Below are positions 1 through 19,677 of a stretch of 64,000 nt of DNA, in pieces (positions within the stretch are counted from its first letter, which is position 1; each line of letters begins with the position of its first letter). The notes under the pieces were generated by a model. It was not told the DNA's origin and made no database searches. It was given only the letters and a program-made list of their open reading frames with translations. Source of the stretch: Bugula neritina (Eukaryota > Bryozoa > Gymnolaemata > Cheilostomatida > Bugulidae); NCBI GenBank assembly GCA_964035545.1, contig OZ037770.1, positions 515,001 through 579,000 of the forward strand. The letters are read 5' to 3'. The position numbers and the translations under genes are program-made.

Positions 1-289
1 GCTTGCCTGTTGAAGACCTCTCTATTACCTTACAATAAAAATTGCTATCACTGAAGAATACCCTGCCTCTTGTTTTCTCTCACAAAGAGATATGTTCAGC
101 ACTTAGTTTCATTCAATCCACAAAGTTACCACAATACAACTACTTAAGTTTAACACCTGATTCATTTACGCAATTGAATTAAAATATATAATGCACATGT
201 TTCTATAAAAACGTATGTTCATACAAATTATATGTACATATTGTAGAGATATTGTATATGTAAGAGAAGAAAGGAATAGACTTGCTTAG
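1..289. other. AT-rich sequence without a gene
   Basis: I see no coding sequence or RNA gene here. The recognisable LINE homology begins near position 290, just after an in-frame TAG at 287-289. Confidence 0.5.
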
Positions 290-1716
290 GTGCTACATGA
301 CATAATCACGGAAGCCTGGAACCAATCAGAAGTCCCACAGGACTGGAAATACGCCCTGCTAATCACTATTTTCAAGAAGGGTGACAGAAATATATGTGGA
401 AACTATCGTGGCATATCCTTACTGTCAGTCCTTGGAAAAGTGTTTGCTCGGGTCTTACTCAACAGGCTAACAAGCGTTGCTGAAGGCCTTCTTCCGGAAG
501 CTCAATGTGGTTTCAGAGCGGGAATGGGAACAACAGACATGATATTCTCTCTTAAGCAGATACAGGAGAAGTGCATTGAACAAAACATGCCACTATACAT
601 GGTGTTTGTAGACTTCACCAAAGCTTTTGACACTGTCAATCACTCCCTACTTTGGACATACTAAAGAAGATCAGTTGTCCAGAGAGGTTTGTAAACTTTG
701 TAGCTTTGCTTCACAACAACATGAAAGCACAGGTCAAATATAAAAGTGACCTATCTGATGCATTCGAAATCAAACAAGGTTGTGTTTTGGCACCCACACT
801 CTTCTCGATATTTATATCTGATTAAGTGCTTAACCATGCTTTCACTGATTACAACAAGGGAGTGTGGATACAGAGTAGAACAGGTGACAACCTTTTCAAT
901 GTTAACCAGTACAAAACTGCAAGAAAAACCCAAAGAGTCCTAATGGATGAACTCATGTTCGCTGATGACACAACCTTTGTGGCTCATTCCCAACAAGATG
1001 CTCAAGAAATCATAACCCTGTTGGCCCAGGCTGCAAAATCCTTTGGATTGAAAATCAAAATCAAGAAAGCAGAAGTAGTTTATCAACCATCACCTGGATC
1101 TCATGATACGCAGGGGATCTCATCCTGATACAAGATTAAAAAGCTCGCCGAAGTCTCAAAGTTTAAGTACCTTGGGTCAACTATTAGTAACAACAACAAA
1201 CTCGATGCTGAGCTGGAGATTCGTACTTTCAATGCCTCGGAAGCATTTGGCAGACTCAAAGACAAGGTTTGGAACAACAAAGAACTTACCATCAAAACAA
1301 AGTGTGCAGTCTACAAAGCCATCATAATCTCCACTCTCCTATATGGAAGTGAAGCATGGAGTGTTTACAGAGTTGCCGCCCACAAACTGAATGCATATAT
1401 GATACGCCAACTCCAACAGATCTTGAGCATAAAGTGGTGGGATTTTGTCACCAACGAGGATTTGCTGAAGAAAACCAACATGATGAGCATGTATGGTGTG
1501 TTGATTCAGAGGAACCTCAGATGGTCAAGTCATTTCCATAGAATGGAAAATGGGAGATTACCCAAACAAATTCTATACTCTCAACTGTGTGAAGGTTCAC
1601 ATGTAATAGGCAGACCTAAGCTAAGATTCATGAACACGGTGAAGCAACATCTCAAAGCAAAGCAGATTTCCTTTGGCAGATTCTTAGCAAGCAGAGGGAG
1701 AGTTGGAGATCCATGA
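290..1716 (+). pseudogene. Decayed LINE (RTE-like) reverse transcriptase, 5'-truncated
   Basis: This is the remains of a non-LTR retrotransposon reverse transcriptase. Visible landmarks in order are the NYRGISLL block (about 398), the catalytic motif A DFTKAFDTV (about 610), GCVLAPTLFSIF (about 780), the FADD motif C (about 957), FKYLGSTIS (about 1160) and the C-terminal GRPKLR block (about 1610). The endonuclease domain is missing. The frame is broken at least three times: a frameshift near 656, a TAA at 823-825 and a TGA at 1126-1128; the rest stays in one frame to about 1716. Motif style is that of RTE/CFDP2-like LINEs, but the clade is a guess. It lies downstream of gene A on the opposite strand and is not expected to be active. 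Confidence 0.85.
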
Positions 1717-1770
1717 TAAACAGGAAACAGACGGACAGCTGATGAGGATGATGTTATCAAAATGATAACT

Positions 1771-1809
1771 ACACACACACACACACACACACGCACACAC
1801 ACACACACT
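1771..1809 (+). repeat. (AC)n microsatellite at the LINE 3' end
   Basis: About 39 bp of AC dinucleotides with one G substitution lie about 50 bp after the last LINE homology. RTE-type LINEs often end in short simple repeats, so this may be the element's own tail. Confidence 0.85.
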
Positions 1810-2582
1810 TTAACTGAGGGCATGATGCATTTTGCATCGTAGATAAACTAGCGTGACGGTGCCATCGTGATGGCCAATCTGATGACTGTTAGTAATTAGT
1901 AGTGGGCGAAGCTGGACTACTTGTAGTGGGCGCTAGTGTACTTGATTAGCTAGCAGATAGTGTATAGAATTCTTCTTGTAAAGTATTGTGTATTTTCTCT
2001 TCGATTATGTAACGTGTTTTGATAATTGTATAGTTTGATTTAATGTCTTGAAATAAATGGAATAAAGTGTTAGCAATATATATATATGCAATCATAAACC
2101 TGGTAAAATAGCTTTGCCTAAATAGACCCGATAATCAACAGTGAAGCATAAATTCACAACAATATTATAAAAATGATTTGTGCAATAATTTTAATACGTT
2201 CTGATGAATTGAATTTTCTAGATTTATTTTGATAATTTTTTGCTCTATATACAGTTAATATTGACAAAAAATAGTTTCATTGATTGATGTTTTATCAATG
2301 GCAGAAAAGTTGAAGTATAAAGACAATGAAATAAACTGCCAAATAGAGAAAGAAAAATGGACAAATTGAAATACTTATTTTAAAAAGTAACAACAAATTT
2401 AAAAAGAACATAAAGATATAACACAATGATGTGTATTCATAAGAAAAGTATTAGATATAAACTTTTAATCAAACTATCTAAAAGAGTATGAATCAGCAGT
2501 GTCATCAATCATAATGCTTAAGCCGATTGGTCTGAAGTTGTCCAGGAAATTTTTGCCTCTTATTTCCTGTGAGTCATTTAAC
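1810..2582. other. Spacer between the LINE remnant and gene A
   Basis: I see no gene. On the plus strand AATAAA-like signals occur near 2050, which could be the 3' end of an old transcript or element. The right part must hold the 3' UTR and poly(A) site of gene A, read on the minus strand, but I cannot place the site. Confidence 0.4.
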
Positions 2583-5500
2583 TTAATTGTTAGTTCTTTC
2601 TGGTATTACAGACATCATTTTTGATTTAGAAACTTCTTGAGGCGCTGCAGGAGCTTTGCAAACTTTAGAGTTCAATTCATTTTCCCATTTATTAGATCTG
2701 CTCCTAAAACAATACTAATGTATTTATTGTGTTGCAAACAAATTGATTTCAACAAATATTATGACAATTCTTTAAGCGAACGCTGTTTCTACAGCAATAC
2801 TGATATACATCATATTATATTATGGTGCAGACAAACTTATTAAAAACTACTCCTGTGACAATTCTTCAAATTAATGCCTGAATAAACAAAAGCAATATAT
2901 TACCAATGTATTTGCTTCTTTAGATTTTACAGCAATTTTTAGCAAAAGTGTTTTTTCATTAGATTTAGAAAATTTAAATAAACATGAAAACAAAATATCA
3001 GAGGACCAGAGCATAAATAGTGTGTTTGTTCTCTGATTGTTTTATTTACAGTGTAGCTTTGTAATTTAGTGAACAACTATGCCGGCATGAAGACAATGTT
3101 ATAGTTCCACTTTATATAATTTCACTTAACCAACAGACTTACCAAAAGAATAGACAAGCTGTGATCCATAGAACTCCTGAACTAACACAGAGTCTAACAA
3201 AAGGTCCAGCACTGATGTCTACAAATTTCAAAAAAACTTCAATTACTTTATTATCAGTGAGTGTCAGTCACAGATAATTACAAATTAAACAGAAAAAGTT
3301 GTTATGTCAAATACGTAAACACCTGTTTCTTAACTAAATGAAATTTTATAATCACAATCTAAATACATGTTGAAGTTTATATAAGTTATTAAATTTTATG
3401 ATTATAAAAAACACCTTTCATATTGATTTCTAGTAATACAGAGTTGCTTTTCAAACTAGCAACACCATTGTCAGTCGAAAGAACCGAAATAATAAATTCA
3501 CTGGCTGGAAGGTCGTCTAGTTGAATAGCAAACTCAGTTTCTGATATGTTATTGTAGTTGGTGAGGTCATAATTCGTACAGAGAAGAGGCTGATTTTTCT
3601 GGCATAAATTGATTTGAAATATCTCTGACATCTAAAAGATGTAATTCATAATGATAACAAATAAGTCTCAGACATTATATATAAAACATTAATTAAGGCC
3701 TACTGAATAGTATTTCCGGTGGATCTATTCTGATTATTTAACTTACATTTGTTAGCTGAGCATTCCAGGATATCTTTATCTTATGAGGCTCCAGTTGCAC
3801 TACGTTAACGTCTGTTGCAATGTTTGGTGCTGTCAAAATCACACACAAGTTTCAATTTAATGAAAGTTTGCAAGTAGTCACAGTTTAAATATACCCACAG
3901 TCATTTTAAGTAAAAAAAAAGATTTTTAAACGAGCACATGAAATGATGAATACTCTTTGGTTTCAGTAGCTTGTAAACATACGAGTTCTGAAGAATGTTG
4001 AGACTGGATCAGATTCCTTTACTTCACCATTCTGTTCTGATACTAACACTACAGTGATCTTGAAACTTCTACCATATGGCAGTTGGCCAATGTCTTCAAT
4101 GATTTTGTTAAAGTTGGGTGACATTAAAAAGTCTTCTGAAAAAAGGCACACATTTTGTGAAAGAAAGATTATATTTTTCTTGATTCTCTGATGTGCAATA
4201 TTTAATACTATCTATGTAAAAGATGCTATGTAACAGGTGCTACTTATGTAACGATGATAAAACATCGAATATATCACAAGACCTTTACCTTCATCCACAG
4301 GGTAGCTGAGTTCGTTTATAGTGTGTCCATCATTAGTATCAGTTATGTTTACCAAAACACTCGAGAACAAACAGTTTGCTGGCTTCATGAAAGATAGATA
4401 ATAACTACCACTTTTATTTTGAACATTTCTTTCTAGGAAGATGATGCTTTCAGGTGTAACCAGGGCTACAAAAATATAAAACCTATTTAATAGACCCAAG
4501 GCTATGACAGTCTAAAATTGCACAATGTTATTATGCTCTAAACACAGAATGTAAATGCATAATAAATGTTTCTTACATGTAAATATTGAAGCTACAATAT
4601 TTGTGGTTACAATTTCGTTTGACTGAAGGTCTAAACTGATCAGCCAGATGGTAAACGAACACTGTTTTCCTGATGGCATAGTCTCCATCCATTCCAAAGA
4701 CGTTTTAGCATTCCACGCATATTTCTACATTATACATGCCAAAAGTGGGCACAATCATTGAGAGCAAACTTACTCTAAATATACTTGCAACCTTCAATTG
4801 TGCTTCCAAGCATTTTCGATTATTATCTTGCTGTTTAAAACAATCTGAAAATCGAACAAAAATAAATATTTTGTCAACTGCATAGAACTCACTTGGTGAA
4901 AGTAGCGACTACTACAATTCTCTGATGACTTGATGTTAAGTGAGTCATAGAACGTGCCGTCAAACTTCCATTCAAGCAAAACTGTAACTTGGTTTTCTGA
5001 ACTTATACGTTTTGGTGATGCTATGAATGCATTGAGTGGTAAAGGATCTAAAAAGTAATAAATTAATAATAAAAATAGACACTCATAATTTAAATATTGT
5101 GAAGTTTTCTAGACTGAAAGATTGGGAACCACACTTTATCTAGACCGGTGAGGGGGGAGGGGAATTGTGCCTGCTCTACCACCAGTTCCTAATTACTAAT
5201 TCAATTGCAAAGCTAGAATGACTCAGCTTGGTTCAGCTATATAACTATCTACTGTTAGCTATTTAATCTGTCACAATAAAGAATAGCCGTTATTTTAAGC
5301 TATTTACAGCAAGCAGATGACAAATACAATTAGTAATTAATATTATACTAAGCATAGACCCACAAAGTAGCTATTTTGTATTACATTATATCACTTTATA
5401 TTCCAATTTTGTTCTTTTAATATTTTATTGGGTTGTAGGTTTATTCTGAATAATGAAATTTCTTGTATCTATGTTTTTGTATCATACTGTTACGTGTAGT

Positions 5501-7374
5501 TGATAATGTATTATATAGTAAATTTTGTTAAATTAGTTTCACGTTAAGTCTGCTATAAAAGAAAGGTTGGTAAACCATCAGTTGTTAGGAATAAAAATGA
5601 CATTATATAAACCGAGCGCCTCTCTGGCTTAGTAACTTACTCAGCGGTAAATGAGCATAAGCATCTACTTATACACCTTGGGAACATAAAATGAGAACTT
5701 CATAAATATCACAACATAGTATATAAAATTTGTTAGACCAAATTGGTTATGACCCTGTTAAAGACAGAGCAGATAATAATCTTATATTTCATTGTAGGAT
5801 ATGTGTTAGGAAAAGTTTTTTTAAACACATCATTTTAAAAGAACATTTTATTCTTTGTTACTTTTATCTTTAAATAACAATTAAGCGCTATACACTCTAA
5901 AAACGTTTGCACTAGCTGTTATTTCTTTCACTAAAATTTTCGTGCAAAATTAATATTTTTCTTCAATACACTTACCCACTGATCTTGTATAAGATTGCTG
6001 TAGGTACAATCCATTGGCGTTGACTCGAAACCAAATCTGGTAGTTGTTTCCTCGTGTCACGTGAAATATTTGAGTAGTACTTGATTCTGGTGCCTACAAT
6101 TCTAGTATTTTATACTTCAAGTAAAAAATCTATCAGCGATAAAAATTGCAAAGTTGAATACATTCATCTGTCAATGGTTTGGAAACTTAATATTACATTT
6201 CTAATTATTTGCTTCTAAATATCAAAATACTTGAGTGAAAGGTATCAGTGTTGGTCTTGGTGTTGGTATAAAAAGTATTAAGCTAGAAAATGTTGCATCA
6301 CAACTATGAATAGTTTAAAATAAGTAAGAAGAGAAAAACATTCCCAAATCCTTCATGTTTTACCGCTATAGCTCTTCTGATAGAAGTTCCACGAGTGCCA
6401 GACACGAATAGATCTATTGAAGAGTACTGATTAGATGGAGTTCATGAGACAACAATAGCACTATCCTTTGCAGTAACTGATATGCCAGGCGGGTAGGCTG
6501 GTCCTAAAGGAAGGGAAGTTTAGACTCATAGATAACACAGACACAAATCTGAAGTGAATGCTCACAATTAATGTGTCATGATATAATATAAATTCTGAAG
6601 ATCTGTTGAAATGTTCAGAATTAAAGTCACAATGGAAAAAAACAAAATGAAAAGTGATACTATAGTTATAAGTAATATTATTACAAACCAATTTTTTAGT
6701 TTGGTATTGTTAGTTATATTACCAACTAGAGCTGACATAACTTTGAGATAAGTGCTATATAAATACTGACTGCCAATTATAGAATGAAAAATAGAAACTC
6801 ATACCAAAAGTTAAATCATTCGGCTACGCCTAGCATGATTAGAATAAATGTTATATTTGTAATTATAAATTAGAATATTTTTGTTTTCCAAGTTTTAGAA
6901 AATTAGTAGCTTAATAAATTATTTCAATCAGAAGATTTTTAATTTCATGAACCTTTACACGCAACTGAGAGCTTAAAGTAATCAACTAAAAGTTTTAAAG
7001 CTATCAATATACTATAAGCTTATACTGGAACAAATTTAGCATTTGGCGATTTTAAATATTATAAGATCCACTTGCTGGTATGAGTACTAAACATTTATTA
7101 ACTTAAATAATAGTTCTTGGTGTTGAATAATACCTGTTGAGGCTGTGACGGCATCGGAAACTTTGTAAAGTGTTTTTCTTGCATCTCCTATAACGGCGCT
7201 AAACAGCTGAAATGACACCACTCTGTTGCCTGAAAGACCTAGGCCTATCCTTGAAAAACTTTGTACTTTTTTCGAAACTGCAAATAAATTGATAATAGGA
7301 AAAGTTTCAAGTAAACATAGATATTAAGCAGACAAAAAGCATGTTTGCTGAATGAACAATGTAGTTTACCCAGT

Positions 7375-7655
7375 GGTCCCCGTGGTGTAATGGTAGCATG
7401 CTTGCAAGCCAGAGGACCCGGGTTAGATTTCCAGTGATGGCAAAATAATTTTACAGGCTATTTCGGCCTTGTCTTGTAGAAGTAATCTCAGGGAGTTGAG
7501 TGGCGAGTATAAGCTGACAGAGTACGTGGGGGCCAGTAAAGTTCTGGAGAGAACTGGGTGGGATGTTGCTTGGAATCCTAAAGCCCATGTAGCGCAATTG
7601 GTTAGTGCGCCTGCTTGCAAACCACAGGTCTGTGGTTCGAATCTCGGTGGGGGCA
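7375..7655 (+). repeat. Composite tRNA-derived repeat (two tRNA-like heads) in intron 4 of gene A
   Basis: Two tRNA-like units lie in the same direction about 140 bp apart, at 7375-7442 and 7583-7655. The second is 73 nt long with a box A-like stretch (TAGCGCAATTGG), a four-pair D arm, a TGC at the anticodon position and a box B (GGTTCGAATCTC). Its acceptor, anticodon and T stems are imperfect. I read this as a dimeric SINE or tRNA-pseudogene repeat rather than working tRNA genes. Confidence 0.65.
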
Positions 7656-8412
7656 ATTATTTTGCAGTCAGTGACAAAGAATGCTTATGACATAGAATAA
7701 CACTAAATTGGAGTTGTATTTGTAAACCACTACTGATAGAAAATATTTTAGAATAAACAATGTTGTCACCAGCAACTGAATCTAGAAAGTTTGAAGATTT
7801 AGACAATAATTAGATACAGCTCTACATCCTAATCAAAAGAACAGTTTTGAGAGTTTTTTTTGATGAACTATAGAATGTCAAAATTAGACTTGCATGGATG
7901 TCGTTGCAATAGCATCAGACAAGAACCTTGCTTCCCGTCAACTCTGTCTTCGAGCAAAACTTGATGATACGTATACTAAAATTGCTTCTCCCTTACATTA
8001 TGCAAAGCTTTACTATAACGACTAGTTGGTCAAAAAGTTCACCCAGAAGTTTTTCATTCGGTGGAGAAAAGCTATAAAAAGCAGACTGAAGACGCATGAG
8101 GAAAAATAGGTATTAATTTGCAGAAATTTGGAATAATATACAAAGTTTTATTGTAGTTGAGCAATTTGAATCTACCAAAAATATTATTAAGCCACTCACC
8201 TGTTGTTCTCTGCTGATAACCACTCCCTAAGACGGTATACTTCATCACGAACCCATTGTAGTAGTTGGGTTTTCCAGTTCGTGTTTGGTTCGTTGGGTAG
8301 ATAGAAACAAGAATATTTGCCCCTCCGCTATTGGTTACCTGAAAACTTCTCACTCTCATTGGAGCTAAAAATAAAAACTATAGACAGGAAATTTATGTAA
8401 TTGAAAATTGAT

Positions 8413-8415
<3 letters not shown>

Positions 8416-8509
<94 letters not shown>

Positions 8510-8524
8510 TGTATATATATATTT
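8416..8524. repeat. (AT)n microsatellite in intron 3 of gene A
   Basis: About 100 bp of nearly pure AT dinucleotide lie just upstream, in transcript sense, of exon 4. Confidence 0.9.
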
Positions 8525-9022
8525 TATATAATTATTATACTGATGACTGAATGACTGAGAAATCTATACTCTGTAGTTTAATGACCAGCTGTATCTGACT
8601 TATAGTAAACCAATAAAGTGAGAGTTGTTAAAACTTGTTGCTACTCTAACTTCTTCCACTTCTACTTAAACTTTCTCAAAAATTTTTTTCTCAACTCTAC
8701 CTAATTGTGCATGTTTTAGCATAATATTCGAGTAACTTAAGTGCAGTAGAGTAATGTTTTTATCACACTGGAACACCCAATGTTTCGATAAACAATTCGT
8801 ACTAAATTGAATAAAATTACCCATCATTATTTATCGAAACTAAGAGGAAAGGAAATACCCATGTTTAAGTATACTCTTTTGTTAGCTTCATACTTATAGT
8901 CAGTGTCTCTTTGAGCTACGAAAACCAATGTATATCGGAGCCCAGGTGATAGGTTGGTGAACTTTGCCTTTAACAAACAAAATGTATTATATTAGAAAAA
9001 TGGCATATGCTATGAACGCCAA

Positions 9023-9031
9023 TTATATATG

Positions 9032-9097
<66 letters not shown>

Positions 9098-9116
9098 CAC
9101 ACATATATATATATAT

Positions 9117-9194
<78 letters not shown>

Positions 9195-9226
9195 CCCTCT
9201 CTCTTTTTCTCTCACTCTCTCTCCTA
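9023..9226. repeat. AT then CT microsatellites in intron 2 of gene A
   Basis: A compound AT/AC tract runs to about 9190 and passes into a CT-rich run to about 9226. It sits between exon 3 and exon 2, the same intron that carries pyrimidine tracts in the other complete copies. Apparent reading frames across it are tyrosine-isoleucine artefacts. Confidence 0.9.
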
Positions 9227-10296
9227 ATATATTTACTCCTTTATATTTTTTTTAGTTGTTATACTCTACTTACTTCTACACTTTTAAATCGCCACGCCTT
9301 TCTCAATACAAATCTTTCAGTAGGTTTTTGCACTTTTGGAGTCACTGGATTAGAGAGAGTAAACTGAGTTATTAGACCAAGTGCATAATGGTCGCCCCCT
9401 AGTGCTTCAAAATTGACGCTCCCTTTCAAAGCAAATTCTGGTATCCGGAAAAAAGTCAAGTCAACCTGAACATATCTAAAACAGAGTTAAGATTTTCGAG
9501 TAAGAAATAACTTGAAACAATTATTAAAAATGAATGTAGAAAGTGTTTACTTTACAAAATTATCCATGCACAATCAGAAACCCTAATGCACTTCAATGTG
9601 CCTATAATAAGCTGTAAATTAGAGTATATATATTCACATTTTACATACTATTGTATGCTCCATACTCACTACCCATCTAAAGGTCATCAACAGTCATCAA
9701 GCTGTACATGTTGTACCTTACAACTATATGCCATTAGATAAATTACCCTAATGATATCAGCCTGATGATCGATATGAATTACATAATAGTGTATAAATGT
9801 TTACATTCATGCTCAGACAATGATACAAAAATCAAATATTGCAACTCTCAGCTTTGTATAAACCTGCATAGTATTTGCCCACTTTATGTTATTTTAGTCC
9901 ATACAATGATATGTTAAATTGCTTCATAATTTTACCATCATTGCAAAAACTGTGTCTACAGCTTCAAAAAAATTTTGCTGAATCCACATGTCAAATATCC
10001 TAAAGTACTGCCGCTTTTACTAGTTCAGAATCCAGATCAACTTCGAGCTGGTAGATGAGAGAACAAACTTTCACTGTTACACAGTTTTTGGCAAAACTAA
10101 TGATATTATTATCAAGTTTAAAAATAGCTTACTCACGGTGATTATGAAATAAATTGCTTTGACGAATTCTGAAATAAATTTTTTAACTTTTGGTTATATG
10201 CGTGAAAGAAACATTGCATTATACTCACGGAAGAACTCCATACGTAAATGCTACTTGAGTTACCCATATCAAAGTGATGATATTCAAATTGATCAT

Positions 10297-11178
10297 AGCA
10301 CTACATGTATAGGTTCTTTTGCAAGTAGAAATATTCGCTATATCATGATTTATTCTGAGAACTCAATAAGTATTTGCATATTTTCATCAAAGTTATTTTA
10401 AGAATCTTGTATTTTTGTTTTTGACTACAATCAAAATAATTGTATTCAAAACTAGATTGGTTTTTGTAATTAAACATTAATGGGCAAAACAACCTTTATA
10501 TATATTATGTATATCTCTGTGACCATTTGCATGCTAAATTCTTATAAATTGAATTTTTATAGAATTATATTGATGGATGTTTGTCCTGAATATACAACCT
10601 ATTTTGGCAAAAAGTAGTTTTCTTGATTAGTGGGTTGGGAAAGACAAAGATGTTGAAGTAAAAAAAAAAACTGCAATGAAAATAAATTAACAAACTGAAA
10701 CGAACAAGCTTACATTAAAAACAATAAAAAGTTCAAAAAGAGTGCAAAAATAACTCAATAAATATTTTGCAGAAAAAAATTACCAGATTATATAAGTAAC
10801 CAATTAAACTATATTTAAAAAGGAAAGAGTGCATAGAGATAGATATAAACAGGAGCAATGCAGACTACTCGGTCAGTTATCTGATGAAGTATCTTTCAAA
10901 TCACAACTTTATGATAGTTTTTGAACATGAGACTCTAACTAGGAAAAGCTAAAACCCTAAAAATGCATCTATAAAAAAAAATTATACTCATACATCTAAT
11001 TAAAAAACTCAACAAATAAATATTGTATATGATATTCTAAATAATTATTTTATAAAACAATCCAATATTTTTGTGCTCAATTATTGAATTACAAGAAAAT
11101 ACTTGAATAATATTATGATATTTAATTTAAGACTTTTTCTATTTTTTTGTTTATATTTTATGTATTATTTTGTCAAAA
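10297..11178. other. Spacer between genes A and B
   Basis: This 882-bp AT-rich interval must hold the promoter and 5' UTR of A (right of its ATG) and the 3' UTR and poly(A) site of B. I found no clear TATA box or motif shared with the other spacers. Confidence 0.5.
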
Positions 11179-18676
<7,498 letters not shown>

Positions 18677-19677
18677 AATGCTATACTTTTGTTTGCTTTG
18701 CGCTAAATATATTTTTGCATAAAAATATTCATTCCTTAAGCACAACAATATTTTCATATTTTCATCTAAAAGGTATTTGCAAAAAATGCAAGTGTCTTTT
18801 ATCTATAATTAACATTTTAAACTTTAACATTTGAGTTACAGGTACATGTTTGCTTTAGTGCCCGTGTTTACTTATTGAGCCACCAAATTAAACTATAAAT
18901 GCATTTTTTTTATAAAAAGCTGGTGGGTGGGCTTTTCTATAAATAGAGCTTGTGCCAAACTATGGGGCAATATAGGTGAGCTAACATCAATAGAGTCTGT
19001 TCAATAAAGGCTAATAATTTAATCTAATATTGTGAATAGAATTTTGAAAATTCCCAATAGTTTTCACGATGAAAGTGTGCACAGCTAAAGATAAAAACTG
19101 TGGTGGGTTAAAACCATGTTATGTGAAATATTTAGTTAATGAAATAATTATGTTGGCTTCTAAAAAAATGATAGGCCTGTCTCTAGTTTTCATTTATTAC
19201 GAATATTTTATTACCTTCGTTTGCAGTTAATTGTTATTCAGGTTTTTAGTTGAAGCAATAAAATTTTTAATGGTCAGTAGATTTTAGAAGCAGGCAAATA
19301 AAGAAGCAAATATTAAGCGGAGGAACATAAACTCAAGCTGCAAATAAACTATAATATAAAAGAAATATAAAGAGTACAATAGAAGACTATGTTTTATTTA
19401 CAAATATTTCTACAAACAAAATAAATAAAAAGTTTAATTGAACATTCCTTAGTTGAAAATAAAAGTCAAAATATCCTTTATATAGACTAATATTTTAAGT
19501 ATCTGATCAACCAGTAGCAATAAAACACAGGCAAATAAAAATATCTAAATATAAAATTATTCAACACTCAAGGTTGACTGTTTCTAGTTACCACTGAAGA
19601 ATTTAATTTAAAACAATAAACCATTATTACTTTGTAAAAAATAGCATTTATAATTTTGACACTTAGTAAAAAATACA
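18677..19677. other. Spacer between genes B and C
   Basis: About 1 kb of AT-rich sequence, expected to hold the promoter of B and the 3' UTR of C. I see no other gene and no clear regulatory motif. Confidence 0.5.

Larger units (their letters stand above)
2583..10296 (-). pseudogene. Array gene A: six-FN3-domain membrane receptor-like gene with a nonsense codon
   Basis: Exons in transcript order: 10229-10296, 9274-9475, 8859-8967, 8200-8364, 7134-7277, 6364-6503, 5976-6093, 4893-5047, 4577-4724, 4289-4465, 3983-4135, 3747-3829, 3415-3631, 3143-3218, 2583-2703. Together they make 2076 nt (692 codons with the stop). Exon 1 starts at an ATG and encodes a hydrophobic signal peptide (MINLNIITLIWVTQVAF). 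Exons 2-13 encode six FN3-like domains, with typical pieces such as LSPGLRYTL in exon 3. Exon 14 is a membrane segment with the array motif LCVSSGVLW. Exon 15 is a 39-residue tail. All junctions are GT-AG and in phase. Exon 6 has TGA at 6442-6444 (codon 250) where B, C, D and E have TGG (Trp). A product would stop in FN3 domain 3 with no anchor, so I call it a pseudogene. It could also be a soluble form or a polymorphic null allele. Confidence 0.82.

Noticed and set aside
7583-7655. A working tRNA-Ala(TGC) gene
   Set aside because: Acceptor, anticodon and T stems have several mismatches and a second tRNA-like unit lies nearby; a SINE or pseudogene is more likely.
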